From the IMG/VR virus record IMGVR_UViG_3300023174_000090, positions 1 through 64,000 of that record: a DNA stretch of 64,000 nucleotides. One strand, written 5' to 3'. Below, piece after piece: positions 17,190 through 26,792 of this stretch; position 1 is the stretch's first letter; each line of letters begins with the position of its first letter. The stretch comes from a virus. A model generated the notes under the pieces. The model did not search any database. It was not told the origin of the DNA and worked only from the letters and a program-made list of their open reading frames with translations. A program made the position numbers and the translations under genes.

Positions 17190-18799
17190 TATACAACTCC
17201 CGGACCTAATATTATACCATACTTTGTAACGGTTCCATATGATGAAATATATTGAGCATTTAAATTTGTTGTGAGAGAAAGTATAAAAGTTTTACCATTT
17301 ATCGACAATCCAGAATTTCCGCCGAATGGTGGAAGTTGTCTATTTTTATTATCTAGTTTACCACTATCGACTCCTTTTTGCCCTAAAGAGCCTCCTGCTC
17401 CTCCCGTTGCACTATTTAAACTGCTAATACCAGAACCTCCTTTACCTCCACCCTGTCCCCCACCTAAATTATTAGATGTGAATGTGCCATCTCTGCCAAC
17501 GTCTCCTCTGTATGATTTAAATACATAATTTTTAGTAGGATCTAATGGTTGAGTATTGCCTAATCCTCCTTCTCCTCCCATTCCCCCAATAATTCCAGCA
17601 CCTCCACCGCCACCGCCACCGCCGAATATGTTTTCTACGTTGAGATTTGATGTTGGAAGTAGTTTTAAGTACGAAGTATCAGAAAAGTCTGCTAATCCGC
17701 CACCGCCACCACCACCGCCACCCGCTATTACGTTGTTATTTACTATGGTAACTGGATAGTTTAAAAATATAGCATCTCCTCCGTTTTCTCCGTTGTTATC
17801 AGCTGTTAATGCTTTTCCTAAATCTTGTCCATTTCCCCCGTTTCCTCCGTAACCAACTATAAATCCATTATTAACTATTTTTACAGTATCGCTGGAAGTA
17901 AACCCAGAAACAATGAATGCTGCTATATTTTTAGAGTTGCTTCCTATTTTTATATTCGCATTTATTGTTACTTCTATGTCGCTAAATCCGGGGTAATATA
18001 ATCCGGTGTTATACACATAAGAATATAAATCAAAATTTTGAGTATCTCGTTCTATTGTTATTGTTAATTTTGATCTGCCGTCAGCGTTTCCGGTTTGAGT
18101 GGAAATTCTATTTCCTTGAGATGCGATATAAGTTGGTTGATATGTTTCATCCGTAAATCCCTTTTCGATATTTAATAAGGTCCAACCATCATTGATATTT
18201 TTAAATGTAAAATTTACACCATTTCCAAATGAAATATCCTGTTTTAAAAATTTTACATACATATTTCTAACTGAATATGATATTTCAGGAGATAGGGTAT
18301 ATGTGATTAAATCATTAGGATCTGATGGATTTACTGGTACATTATATAAAAACATACAAACTGTTATCTCATTTCCCGTATTAAAGGAATTCGCTGGATA
18401 ATTTGCGTTTAAATATTTTTTAGCTAATGTTTGTAATTTTAAATCTGGTTGATTTACAGTGGGGCAGTTTATTGATAAATCATTTAAAATAGAAATATTT
18501 ATAGGATATAAAACAGTGAATTTATTTTTATTCCAAAAAGAACTTAATAAATTTACAGTGGTATATCCTAAATTATATCTATCAACATTATAAAAATATT
18601 TTACAGTATCATTAAAATACTGTAAATTTGAATTTAATTCATTAAATTTTGTAAAAAAATTGTCATTTGATAAAAAATATTGACTGGATACATTACATAC
18701 TTCGGTGTCCAATGATAATAAATTAAAATTGTGCTTAGATGGCGAATCCCCTACACAATCAGATTCGAATATTTCTTGTGTTAATAATCTAGGTGTCAT
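17189..18799 (-). CDS. Glycine-rich adhesin-like tail protein
   Basis: 536 residues. The N-terminal 150 residues belong to a family shared with the next two upstream genes (F-E-S-D-C-V-GDSPSKHNFN..., FTVLYPINISILNDLSINCP, then a helix and the motif ITVCMFLYN). The C-terminal half contains long glycine blocks of up to 9-10 consecutive Gly (GGNGGNGQ, IAGGGGGGGGGLAD, FGGGGGGGGAGIIGGMGGEG). Such blocks recall the polyglycine type II helices of the gp38-type distal fibre adhesin known in S16/T2-like phages. The protein may bind a receptor. It lies immediately downstream of 18803-19738 and upstream of the small gene at 16788. Confidence 0.6.
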   Translation of the reverse strand: MTPRLLTQEIFESDCVGDSPSKHNFNLLSLDTEVCNVSSQYFLSNDNFFTKFNELNSNLQYFNDTVKYFYNVDRYNLGYTTVNLLSSFWNKNKFTVLYPINISILNDLSINCPTVNQPDLKLQTLAKKYLNANYPANSFNTGNEITVCMFLYNVPVNPSDPNDLITYTLSPEISYSVRNMYVKFLKQDISFGNGVNFTFKNINDGWTLLNIEKGFTDETYQPTYIASQGNRISTQTGNADGRSKLTITIERDTQNFDLYSYVYNTGLYYPGFSDIEVTINANIKIGSNSKNIAAFIVSGFTSSDTVKIVNNGFIVGYGGNGGNGQDLGKALTADNNGENGGDAIFLNYPVTIVNNNVIAGGGGGGGGGLADFSDTSYLKLLPTSNLNVENIFGGGGGGGGAGIIGGMGGEGGLGNTQPLDPTKNYVFKSYRGDVGRDGTFTSNNLGGGQGGGKGGSGISSLNSATGGAGGSLGQKGVDSGKLDNKNRQLPPFGGNSGLSINGKTFILSLTTNLNAQYISSYGTVTKYGIILGPGVV

Positions 18800-18802
18800 A
18801 TA

Positions 18803-19738
18803 TTATATATATTTGTCTAATACCCAAATACAATTTTTAACTTTAAAAAATAAAGTTGATATCTTTTCATTTTCATATCTATCTTGAAAATCCATTTCTA
18901 TATTGGCTGATATATATGCTTCCACCGTTTTACCTAATGGTTGTATAGGAAATCCCATTTTTAATGCGGGAAATGCGTTCACAGCTTTGGTTAAAGTTTT
19001 TTTTAAAAATTTTATTGTTTTACCGATTCTACTTTTAATTGGAATTTTTGTTACTACAGGTATATTACTATAGCTATTTATATTTTGTGTTAATGGAGGT
19101 GTCAGTATTTGTGATGTACTATATGGATAAGACGGGTAAGAGCACTCTAATGTCCGTGTTTGTTGACAAGAATTTGATTGTCCGTTACAATTAAAACCTC
19201 CATTCTCACAACTTACATATCCAGAATAGTAATTTGTACACGTAATTGAAACAATTTTATTTTGTGTTTGGCAAAATGTTCTGTCTCTTATAGATTGATT
19301 TTCACTTATAGAATTTCCGTACTGCCAAATGTGTGAATATACAATAATTTGTTGATTTTCTATATAATTTAAATTGTTGTCATTTGTCTGTACTGGAAAA
19401 TTTTCATTTATCCAAGAAGATAAAGTATCTATAATTGTTTCGTTATCTATAGAATATGGAAATATTGATGGATAAAAAACTGAGATAGGTTTTATCCATC
19501 CTGCGGAATTAGTTTCAACAGTAGTACATGCACTAAATACGTTACTAGAAGCTGCTTGTATTAGAGTCGAAGTTTCTTTTAAAAATGGTCCAAATGCTTT
19601 ATAATAATCTAACATTGGATTCCAATATAGATCTATATCGTTTTTAACAGCAGTTACACAATTTTCTAATCTAAGGTAATTGATATTTACAGAACTTAGA
19701 GAATCTCCTATTGTTTCGTTTTGAAATATTTCTATCAT
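18803..19738 (-). CDS. Paralogous tail adhesin-like protein, cysteine-rich
   Basis: 311 residues from ATG 19738. The ORF can be read from an upstream TTG, but ATG 19738 overlaps the stop of the preceding gene as ATGA, which is the convincing start. The N-terminal domain (MIEIFQNETIGDSLSSVNIN ... ISVFYPSIFPYSID, then SSWINENFPV and an IVYSHIWQYG strand) is paralogous to its two neighbours. A cysteine-rich stretch follows (FCQTQNKIVSITCTNYYSGY, VSCENGGFNCNGQSNSCQQT, LEC), then a conserved-looking basic segment and a C-terminal beta-rich end. Probably a virion fibre or baseplate appendage. Confidence 0.55.
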   Translation of the reverse strand: MIEIFQNETIGDSLSSVNINYLRLENCVTAVKNDIDLYWNPMLDYYKAFGPFLKETSTLIQAASSNVFSACTTVETNSAGWIKPISVFYPSIFPYSIDNETIIDTLSSWINENFPVQTNDNNLNYIENQQIIVYSHIWQYGNSISENQSIRDRTFCQTQNKIVSITCTNYYSGYVSCENGGFNCNGQSNSCQQTRTLECSYPSYPYSTSQILTPPLTQNINSYSNIPVVTKIPIKSRIGKTIKFLKKTLTKAVNAFPALKMGFPIQPLGKTVEAYISANIEMDFQDRYENEKISTLFFKVKNCIWVLDKYI

Positions 19739-20508
19739 ATTACACTCCAACTATTGTTTATATTTTTAAGCTTTGCCGAAATTATTCTAGCTACATTTCT
19801 ATCGCTTCCTGCTCTATTCAGTCCTATTTGTAATAATTTACCACCAGTGCCTGTGCATGTTACGTTTGCGCTTGCGGATGACACGGTGACTCTGCAACCA
19901 TCATATGCATTTGTACACCAATGTTTTTTATTTTTTCCGCTTCCAGAAGTATGGTTACATCCTCTGTGAGGTCTGCGGCAACCGCTGCACGATAACACTA
20001 AGCCGCCGCCTGTTGGTATACACGTTTCTCTATAGCTTCTATTAAAATTAAATGTAAACGAGCCTTGTTGGCTTACATGGAAAAATACATCAACTAACTG
20101 ATTTTTATTGTAATTGGATGTGGGAAAATATATATTCATCCATGAAATTGCTTTATTTTCTATTGTTTGTTGTAAGTTTGGAGTGGTAATGCTTATCATT
20201 TCTGGATAAAATATTGTCCATTTTTTTGTCCACCGAGAACTTAAAGATGAAACTGTTGTTGCCATATCTAACCATTTCGCGCTGAATGTTTGAAAATTTG
20301 ATGACGCTACCATCCATTTAGCACTATTTTCTGAAAAACTAGTATATATTGGATACCAGTTATCTTTAAATGATGATAGATATGCAACAGAAGAATATAG
20401 TTTACTAAAATTAAAATTTATAAGATTCAAACTATTTTTTAAACATAGATTTTGATCTATTAAATAGATATTAGAACATGTAGGATTTATTTTTTTAAAA
20501 CTTATCAT
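19735..20508 (-). CDS. Paralogous tail adhesin-like protein, cysteine/histidine-rich
   Basis: 257 residues from ATG 20508, which overlaps the stop of the 1122-residue upstream gene (ATGA). N-terminal domain: MISFKKINPTCSNIYLIDQN, WTIFYPEMISI, AISWMNIYFPTSNYNKNQ, VFFHVSQQG. These align by pattern with the FYP...W-I-N-x-x-FP...Y-S-H-x-x-Q-G elements of the next gene. The C-terminal part has clustered Cys and His (CIPTGGGLVLSCSGCRRPHR, GCNHTSGSG, HWCTNAYDGC), suggesting disulfides or metal binding. Third member of a tandem paralogous set. Confidence 0.55.
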   Translation of the reverse strand: MISFKKINPTCSNIYLIDQNLCLKNSLNLINFNFSKLYSSVAYLSSFKDNWYPIYTSFSENSAKWMVASSNFQTFSAKWLDMATTVSSLSSRWTKKWTIFYPEMISITTPNLQQTIENKAISWMNIYFPTSNYNKNQLVDVFFHVSQQGSFTFNFNRSYRETCIPTGGGLVLSCSGCRRPHRGCNHTSGSGKNKKHWCTNAYDGCRVTVSSASANVTCTGTGGKLLQIGLNRAGSDRNVARIISAKLKNINNSWSVI

Positions 20509-23500
20509 AGCCAATTTATTTTATATAATGAAGATTCTGCGGGTGTTAATTTTTTAATATTATTTTTAATAGACTCCTCTATTAAAAATTTTAAATCATC
20601 TTTTATATTTAGGTTATGTATATTAATATTAAAGTATTTGCTCTTGTTTCCGGGTAATTGATTTTTATACCAATATTGAATTTCTTCTATGTAGTTCCTA
20701 TCACCAACTAAAACATTCCAAGAAAGATCTTCTCTGTTACTCGAAAATTCCGAAGAAAAATATAACTGTTCTGTTTCTCCGATAGTTAGCGATTTTGAAT
20801 ATATTCTTAAATCTGATATACTTCCTATAAATTTATTTGTATTGTCTATTCCTATAATATCATTTAATGTTGTGTTCTTTATAGTAGCAGCACCTAATAA
20901 TAAAGAAGATCTATATTCATAATTCAACTGATATTTTCCAGAATCAAAATATGCCGAATCCACTTCTATGGAATCTATAAAATATTTTGCATAACCTTGT
21001 GTCGAATCAAATGTAAAAGTAAACATGTGCCAACCAATCGGAAGAGATTCCGAGTTATAATTTAAAGAGAACAATTGAGGTGTTTTTCCATTCGGCTCTG
21101 ATATCTTAAATTTCCATGACACATTTTTTATTGCGGCTCCGTATTTTCTTAAAAATTGATATCCAGTAAAATCTCCTTTTGCGTAGAATTTGAAATCGGA
21201 AGTATTTTTATCGAGCAATGCTCTTAGATCTAATTTCGATAATAAATTTCCAACTTCATCTATTAAATACGCTTCATTGTCCCTATTATCTATTAATATT
21301 AATACGTCATTATAAAATGTATTTTTATTACATCTATTATTATCTAATGGAATTCTTATAAAATTTAAAAATCTAAATGTATTCTGTGAAAAGCATAGGT
21401 TTAAAGGAGATCCCGAATTCTTTCCTATTCTGAATGAAAACTCAAAAATTCCCTTTTCGGTATTTAATTTAGATATGCGATCCTGTTCGTGTGATATCCA
21501 AATATTATTTTTAGAATCGCATGATATTTGTTGTACAAATCCTACATTAGCATATACTTGTCTGTTTTTATATAAATTGCCTCCGACTGCCTCCCATATG
21601 TTATTATTTCCATCTATTATGGAAGAGTTTCCATAAATTTCAATAACATTATTATTGCTATCTAATTGTATTCCATTTACACTCGAATCTGTGATTATAT
21701 GTGTGGATTGAATGCTTCCATTCTGATCAATAATAACATATTTTTTAAGACTATTATCATATAGATACATGTTCTGATTGGAATCCATTTCAAGTTGATC
21801 GATTGTATCTAATGATAGATATCCGGACGGTATTGTGTATACTAAATTGTTTATCGAATCGTATTTATGACCTATAATATTATTAGAATCAAATATCCAA
21901 TAGTTATAATCGGGGGTTCTTTGTATGAAAGAGAAGTTAGAATTATAAATTCCATTTAATGGATTTTGAGAAAGTTTGTTAAATTTATAATTAAAATTAT
22001 ACGAAATTGATGATGTTTGATTTACTATTGTTACTAAAGGAGAAGATAAAAATCCTTCATTAATCAAACCAAACCCGCTGTCATAATAGTTTCCAAAAAT
22101 TTGATCACCGGATATATTACCCCAGTCATCTACATTAACCCACATGGAAACTGTAAATTTATTTTTTTGTAGAAGTGATGTTTTTGATGGAAAAACTACA
22201 TGGTTATTACCGTTTAACGTAATATAATTCCCTTTAAAGGTATTATCATCAGAAAAAAATGCCAATCCGTTATTTTTATGTAAAGAATCGTCTAGAATAG
22301 GAGAGGATAGCCAGTTTGTAATTGTTAATACATTAGCACCTTTAGGATCGTTTATATCATAATTCAAATATTTTAAAAACTCTTTACTTCCGTTTATTCC
22401 ATAACGGGAATATGTGTACAATGCTCCCGGTTCCATGTACATTGTAGATGGTGTATCAAATGTTAATGGTTCGTTTGCTGATAATTTTGGGTGATATAAC
22501 AAGCTTTTTGCTGTTAATGCTTCATCGAGTGTATAAAATGCTGAATTGTAATATCTATCCAACCATATTTTATCTCCTAGATTTGTTCCCGAAAGCCAAG
22601 AACATAACCAAGTATTATCAAATTTTGTAATCGACAATGGCTGTGGAGCGTCTGGAATTAGTTCTTCGTAGTTTGTTTTATATAAATATATCCTATCAGA
22701 TGCATACGGCACTTCTCCTGCTACTGCACCGTCTTCTATCAATCCACATGAACTTAATGGAATTCTTGAAGATGTTGCTGGAAAATAAAATTTCGTATCT
22801 TGATCTACTTTAAAATCTATTTTTTTAGTATTTGCATGGAATCCTAAGAATATTTTATCATATCCTTTATTCTGATTCGTTCCTGTGAATATTTTATTAT
22901 ATACTCGTCTTATTGATGGAGAATCTGAAAATTTTGGATTTGAAGTAGAATATTCATATTCCGGAGTTTGATAGTTTTTTAATCCATGAATTTGAAAATC
23001 ATAAGCACAATCACTTTCATTCACAGTGGGATTTTCTACAGGATACATTCCCAAGTAATTTTGAGAGCATAGATTTTCATCAGAAAACTCTTTGTTTATT
23101 TCTAATTTATTTTCCGAGTATATTGGATTTGTTTTGTATTTCACTAAAAAACTATTAGAAACGCTATCCAAAAATTCCTCATCATTATATCTATACGAAC
23201 CTAATTTAAAAAATGAGTTTAATGGTAAATTTTGATTTTCAGTTAATGATATAGAACTTAACATTAAAATGTTTGAACTGTTTATTAATGCTATTTTATT
23301 ATATAAATTATCATATTTAAATATGTATATATTGTTGCGTTCTAGTATATAATTAAATTTTTGATTGTTTATATATGGCAATATTTGTTTACTAAAAATT
23401 AGTTTATCACTTGAAATTGTTAATACATTTCCTATTTTATTTTTTATTATTATAAAATCATCTTCAAAGAATAACGTTAATACATCAGAAGAATCTGCCG

Positions 23501-23873
23501 ATACTCTATCACTTTTTATTAAAATATTCGGATTATTTGGAATTGCAGAATTTGCATTAAATATTGATAGATAATACCCATCTAAAGTTTTTATGGGAGA
23601 TTCTATTTTTTCTAATTTTTCTACATCTTTGGGGTTTTCTTTATTAGTTACAAAATATGAATTATAAAACATGGAAGTAAGAAATGTTCCAGTTTTTTTA
23701 TTAAATGTAAAATCTGTAGAATTTTTTAAAAAATTATGCAAATAAAAAAACATTCCATTATTACATAATATGGATTGTTTTTTTGTAGAAAATTGATCTC
23801 CTATGATATTAAAATCTATAGGCTTCCAATATGTAGAACATAAATTATTAAATATACTAAACGTTGATGCCAT
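20505..23873 (-). CDS. Giant tail protein with LamG-like and propeller-type regions
   Basis: 1122 residues. The middle contains a LamG/concanavalin-like lectin fold: FPSKTSLLQKNKFTVSMWVN VDDW near residue 560, and GWHMFTFTFDS...YFIDSIEVD followed by FIGSISDLRIYSKSLT near 950-1030. Between these halves lies a stretch of propeller-like repeats (DSNQNMYLYDN, DSNNNVIEIYG, DGNNNIWEAVG, DSKNNIWISHE) that resemble those of the giant gp7-position protein. The C-terminus LTPAESSLYKINWL is of the kind seen at the end of phage baseplate and fibre proteins. It heads the tandem adhesin operon and has a late promoter. A carbohydrate-binding virion protein is likely. Confidence 0.6.
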   Translation of the reverse strand: MASTFSIFNNLCSTYWKPIDFNIIGDQFSTKKQSILCNNGMFFYLHNFLKNSTDFTFNKKTGTFLTSMFYNSYFVTNKENPKDVEKLEKIESPIKTLDGYYLSIFNANSAIPNNPNILIKSDRVSADSSDVLTLFFEDDFIIIKNKIGNVLTISSDKLIFSKQILPYINNQKFNYILERNNIYIFKYDNLYNKIALINSSNILMLSSISLTENQNLPLNSFFKLGSYRYNDEEFLDSVSNSFLVKYKTNPIYSENKLEINKEFSDENLCSQNYLGMYPVENPTVNESDCAYDFQIHGLKNYQTPEYEYSTSNPKFSDSPSIRRVYNKIFTGTNQNKGYDKIFLGFHANTKKIDFKVDQDTKFYFPATSSRIPLSSCGLIEDGAVAGEVPYASDRIYLYKTNYEELIPDAPQPLSITKFDNTWLCSWLSGTNLGDKIWLDRYYNSAFYTLDEALTAKSLLYHPKLSANEPLTFDTPSTMYMEPGALYTYSRYGINGSKEFLKYLNYDINDPKGANVLTITNWLSSPILDDSLHKNNGLAFFSDDNTFKGNYITLNGNNHVVFPSKTSLLQKNKFTVSMWVNVDDWGNISGDQIFGNYYDSGFGLINEGFLSSPLVTIVNQTSSISYNFNYKFNKLSQNPLNGIYNSNFSFIQRTPDYNYWIFDSNNIIGHKYDSINNLVYTIPSGYLSLDTIDQLEMDSNQNMYLYDNSLKKYVIIDQNGSIQSTHIITDSSVNGIQLDSNNNVIEIYGNSSIIDGNNNIWEAVGGNLYKNRQVYANVGFVQQISCDSKNNIWISHEQDRISKLNTEKGIFEFSFRIGKNSGSPLNLCFSQNTFRFLNFIRIPLDNNRCNKNTFYNDVLILIDNRDNEAYLIDEVGNLLSKLDLRALLDKNTSDFKFYAKGDFTGYQFLRKYGAAIKNVSWKFKISEPNGKTPQLFSLNYNSESLPIGWHMFTFTFDSTQGYAKYFIDSIEVDSAYFDSGKYQLNYEYRSSLLLGAATIKNTTLNDIIGIDNTNKFIGSISDLRIYSKSLTIGETEQLYFSSEFSSNREDLSWNVLVGDRNYIEEIQYWYKNQLPGNKSKYFNINIHNLNIKDDLKFLIEESIKNNIKKLTPAESSLYKINWL

Positions 23874-23879
23874 TTATTA

Positions 23880-23885
23880 TATTTA
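23880..23885 (-). promoter_or_regulatory. Late promoter element TAAATA (for 1122-residue tail protein)
   Basis: Minus-strand TAAATA, 6 bases upstream of the ATG at 23873, in a 30-base spacer. Confidence 0.55.
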
Positions 23886-23903
23886 GATAAAAAAATAAAA
23901 TTA

Positions 23904-24410
23904 CTACACTATTTCAACTTTAATTCCAGATATACAAGGTTTTTGAGTTTGAACAAATCCCCTCCAAGAACTTACGGAATAGCTGTAGCTATCTCTAGAG
24001 AGTTGTCCATATCCAGCTTCGTTTTGAATTAAAATATCAAAATATGTGGTATATCCAATTGATTTTGTTTGTAAATGATATATAAGAGCGTCTGGAATAT
24101 CTAATACCATAAATTTCTCATCGGGAACATCGAATTGTGATATTAAAGATGCGTCAAATGACGGATTTAACGCAGAAAGATTTTTAATTGCTGAAAATGG
24201 ATTATAATACGAAAAATTTAAATTCTGTAAAATACTTGTATCTGAACTGCTTAAAAAAACATTTTGTATTTGATAAAAACTTTTACCAGTTATTACGATT
24301 TGTTTTTCCTGTTTTGCTGATAATATGGGATTTACTATATACAGATTGTAAGGGAATACATCGGTAGCACTTGGTTTTGCGTATACAATAATTCTTGAAT
24401 CGTAGCTCAT
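23904..24410 (-). CDS. Unknown tail-associated protein
   Basis: 168 residues, beta-rich: SRIIVYAKPSATDVFPYNLY, IVITGKSFYQIQNVFLSSSD and a C-terminal RGFVQTQKPCISGIKVEIV. The central ITGKSFYQIQNVFLSS resembles IPT/TIG-type Ig-like strands. No catalytic motif is visible. It is coupled to gp15 by an ATGA overlap, which suggests that it is a tail or baseplate component made together with it. Confidence 0.5.
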   Translation of the reverse strand: MSYDSRIIVYAKPSATDVFPYNLYIVNPILSAKQEKQIVITGKSFYQIQNVFLSSSDTSILQNLNFSYYNPFSAIKNLSALNPSFDASLISQFDVPDEKFMVLDIPDALIYHLQTKSIGYTTYFDILIQNEAGYGQLSRDSYSYSVSSWRGFVQTQKPCISGIKVEIV

Positions 24411-25105
24411 AATTCTGGTAAATTAAAAAAATCACCTTTCGGGTTATTTGTTATGAAAAACTTTTCATCAATTGTATATATTTTTTTCACAATTTCGTCT
24501 GTTTTTTTAAACAACCAACCTTTAATTGTGAAACTGGTGTCACATGTTATCCTAAAATTTTGAGTACCACCTATATCTGAAATAGGATAAGAAGTTGTAA
24601 TATTTCCACTCCACAATACTTCTGTTCTTATTTCATAATTGTTTGCAAATGGTAATTTCCATGAAATTATTATATAGGGATCACAATATGGCGCAAAATT
24701 TGATATTATTTGATCCATATCGCTTTGAAATTTAGTAATAATACTCATATTAACACCTATGTTTATAGGAACGGGTTGAGGTATTGGTTTTACAAAATTA
24801 TTTGTTTCTGTGTTGAATTTATTTACAATAAATCCATCTATTTTATTAGAAACCCTATTCTGATCTCTGGTTATACCGTTTAAACTAACGGCTACTACAG
24901 GAACCGATATTCCTCCGGGAGCAGGATTTTCTAATGATGCGTACACTCTCTGCTTTGGCGCATATACATAATTTACAGGATATCCACTTAAGGATCCTCC
25001 AACAGTTTTATCATTATTATATTTTAATACTATAATATCATTAAAAGCTGCAACAAATTGCTCCATTAATGTTTGTATTTCAAAATGGAATGTATAATTC
25101 TTCAC
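24407..25105 (-). CDS. 15: Tail sheath stabiliser gp15
   Basis: 232 residues from a GTG start at 25105, chosen because TAAATA lies 6 bases upstream and no in-frame ATG occurs until well inside the conserved region. T4 gp15 landmarks are visible: LMEQFVAAFNDIIVLKY at the N-terminus, the core PQPVPINIGVNMSIITKFQS DMDQIISNFAPYCDPYI (T4: PSPIKMIYELSIFTRYEDDM...) and the C-terminal FRITCDTSFTIKGWLFKKTD. gp15 caps the contracted sheath and tube and binds the neck. Confidence 0.75.
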   Translation of the reverse strand: MKNYTFHFEIQTLMEQFVAAFNDIIVLKYNNDKTVGGSLSGYPVNYVYAPKQRVYASLENPAPGGISVPVVAVSLNGITRDQNRVSNKIDGFIVNKFNTETNNFVKPIPQPVPINIGVNMSIITKFQSDMDQIISNFAPYCDPYIIISWKLPFANNYEIRTEVLWSGNITTSYPISDIGGTQNFRITCDTSFTIKGWLFKKTDEIVKKIYTIDEKFFITNNPKGDFFNLPEL

Positions 25106-25111
25106 TAATAA

Positions 25112-25117
25112 TATTTA
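25112..25117 (-). promoter_or_regulatory. Late promoter element TAAATA (for gp15)
   Basis: Minus-strand TAAATA, 6 bases upstream of the GTG start of gp15, the same spacing as for the gene at 23873. Confidence 0.5.
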
Positions 25118-25118
25118 G

Positions 25119-26792
25119 TCAAAAAATACGATCTAAAAAACATTTAGGTAGAATATTTTTATTTCTAATAATAGAATTTACCGCATTTCCATCTAAAATA
25201 TATGTTACGGAAAAATCTTCTTTTGATCTTGTACATCTACCGGACATCTGTACTAAAGTGTTTAGCATCTTCATCATATAATATTCCTTATTGATTTCAT
25301 ATATGTGTTTAATTCTCTTGGAATTTAATGGAAGAAATGGGGCTTTTACTATAACTTGAAACCTACCCAAATCACCGTCCAAGCTTATTCCAGTATCCAT
25401 CGATGGGCTTACTATAATACTATCATCCAATCGCTCACAATGTTCCTTTATTACGGATTCATTGTTATATCCAATATCTCTGAAGATAAATCTATCATTT
25501 TTACCAACCATGCGTTTCAACTCCTGTGTAATTGCATTGGTATGCGTGTGTATGATTCCCTTTTCGCCCTTATGTTGTTCACATAGATATAATGTAGCTC
25601 CTAGAATATTAGGCAAATCCTTATTCTTATTTTTGTAAGAAAGGCTGTATTTTTGAGAAGTTTTTATTGGGGATTTTTGTGGATTGAATGCCGAAGGTAC
25701 TTCGATGTATTCATATTCGCCCTCGGATATTCCTAATGTTTTTGCGAATTGATAATGATTCGTGATTGTTGCAGACATCATTAAAACCATATCGGCTCCC
25801 CTAAACAACTTTCTTGCAATAGGCTTGATATCTAGTGGGACTAAAGTAACTCCATCGGAATCCTTACTTTCTACTATGTAATTGCAGTCTGTAAATACTT
25901 GCAATATTTCTGATATGGAATTATATATTAAATTTATCTTGGAAAGATTTTGTGTATCTCGTTTAAAAATAGCAGTATTTTCGGAAGAATCCTTACTTTG
26001 CTTGGATAACCTAGATTTTAATTTTTCTATTTCACTCTCGATTTTTATAAAAATACCATTCAACCACAATAAAACATCTTGAGATTTTTCGGTTTTTAAT
26101 TTTTGAACTTCGATATTATATGAAAGTAAATTTGAGTAACTTATATTCAAAGTGTATTGCGATACAATTTCATCTTCAATATCAGAAGCTTCATCACAAA
26201 TATAAATTTCTCTTTTTCTCAGAAATTCCGGAAGATTCATAAAAACTCGATAATTTAAAATTGGATCCTTTGAAAGTAATGCTTCTTTTCTTGCTTTGTA
26301 ATAAGGACATCTATCCATAGCAAAGCAAGACTCTTTAAGGTTTGGCGTATACAAACAAGGGGCAAAATCTACTGGTATATTCGGATCGATATCACAACTG
26401 TAATTAGATTTCCCCTTTAAAACTGAAATATCCGAGAAAAGAGATTTATATTGTTCCTGAAGGGATTTTGTTACAGTAAGAATAACAGAGCCGAATGATT
26501 CTTCATTGAGAAAGGCATCTTGATATTCATATCCGTTTCCGGATTTGTCTTTTTTATAAATACTATAATTATCTATCAAATTTTTCCGATAAGAATCTAT
26601 TTCTTCGGAAGAATTTCCTACGGATGATGCTATATGAGATTTGCCAGATCCGGTGGGCAAAGATGCTATTACAAATTTTTTACCACTTTTAAAGGCATTT
26701 TCAATTTTTTTTAGAGCTACTTTTTGGGATTCTCTAGGAGAGGAGTCTTTCGGAAAAAAACTTAGATAACTGGATTCAATTATTGTTTGCAT
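25119..26792 (-). CDS. DinG/XPD-like superfamily 2 DNA helicase
   Basis: 557 residues. Motif I is SLPTGSGKS (44-52) and motif II is CDEAS (199-203), a DEAH-box variant. Four cysteines, Cys133, Cys146, Cys156 and Cys162 (NYSCD, APCLY, ESCFAMDRCPYY), lie between motifs I and II where XPD/DinG helicases hold a 4Fe-4S cluster. Motif VI appears as QMSGRCTRSKEDFSVTYILD. A 5'-to-3' DNA helicase acting in recombination or repair is expected. It is not a standard T4 gene. Its start overlaps the upstream zinc-motif gene by 17 bases. The operon reads GT2, gp62-like, gp31-like, WYL_2, unknown, zinc protein, helicase. Confidence 0.8.
   Translation of the reverse strand: MQTIIESSYLSFFPKDSSPRESQKVALKKIENAFKSGKKFVIASLPTGSGKSHIASSVGNSSEEIDSYRKNLIDNYSIYKKDKSGNGYEYQDAFLNEESFGSVILTVTKSLQEQYKSLFSDISVLKGKSNYSCDIDPNIPVDFAPCLYTPNLKESCFAMDRCPYYKARKEALLSKDPILNYRVFMNLPEFLRKREIYICDEASDIEDEIVSQYTLNISYSNLLSYNIEVQKLKTEKSQDVLLWLNGIFIKIESEIEKLKSRLSKQSKDSSENTAIFKRDTQNLSKINLIYNSISEILQVFTDCNYIVESKDSDGVTLVPLDIKPIARKLFRGADMVLMMSATITNHYQFAKTLGISEGEYEYIEVPSAFNPQKSPIKTSQKYSLSYKNKNKDLPNILGATLYLCEQHKGEKGIIHTHTNAITQELKRMVGKNDRFIFRDIGYNNESVIKEHCERLDDSIIVSPSMDTGISLDGDLGRFQVIVKAPFLPLNSKRIKHIYEINKEYYMMKMLNTLVQMSGRCTRSKEDFSVTYILDGNAVNSIIRNKNILPKCFLDRIF

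Noticed and set aside
17271-17759. Proline-rich plus-strand ORFs opposite the glycine-rich adhesin gene
   Set aside because: The polyproline runs are simply the antisense of polyglycine codons; no promoter or coupling supports them.
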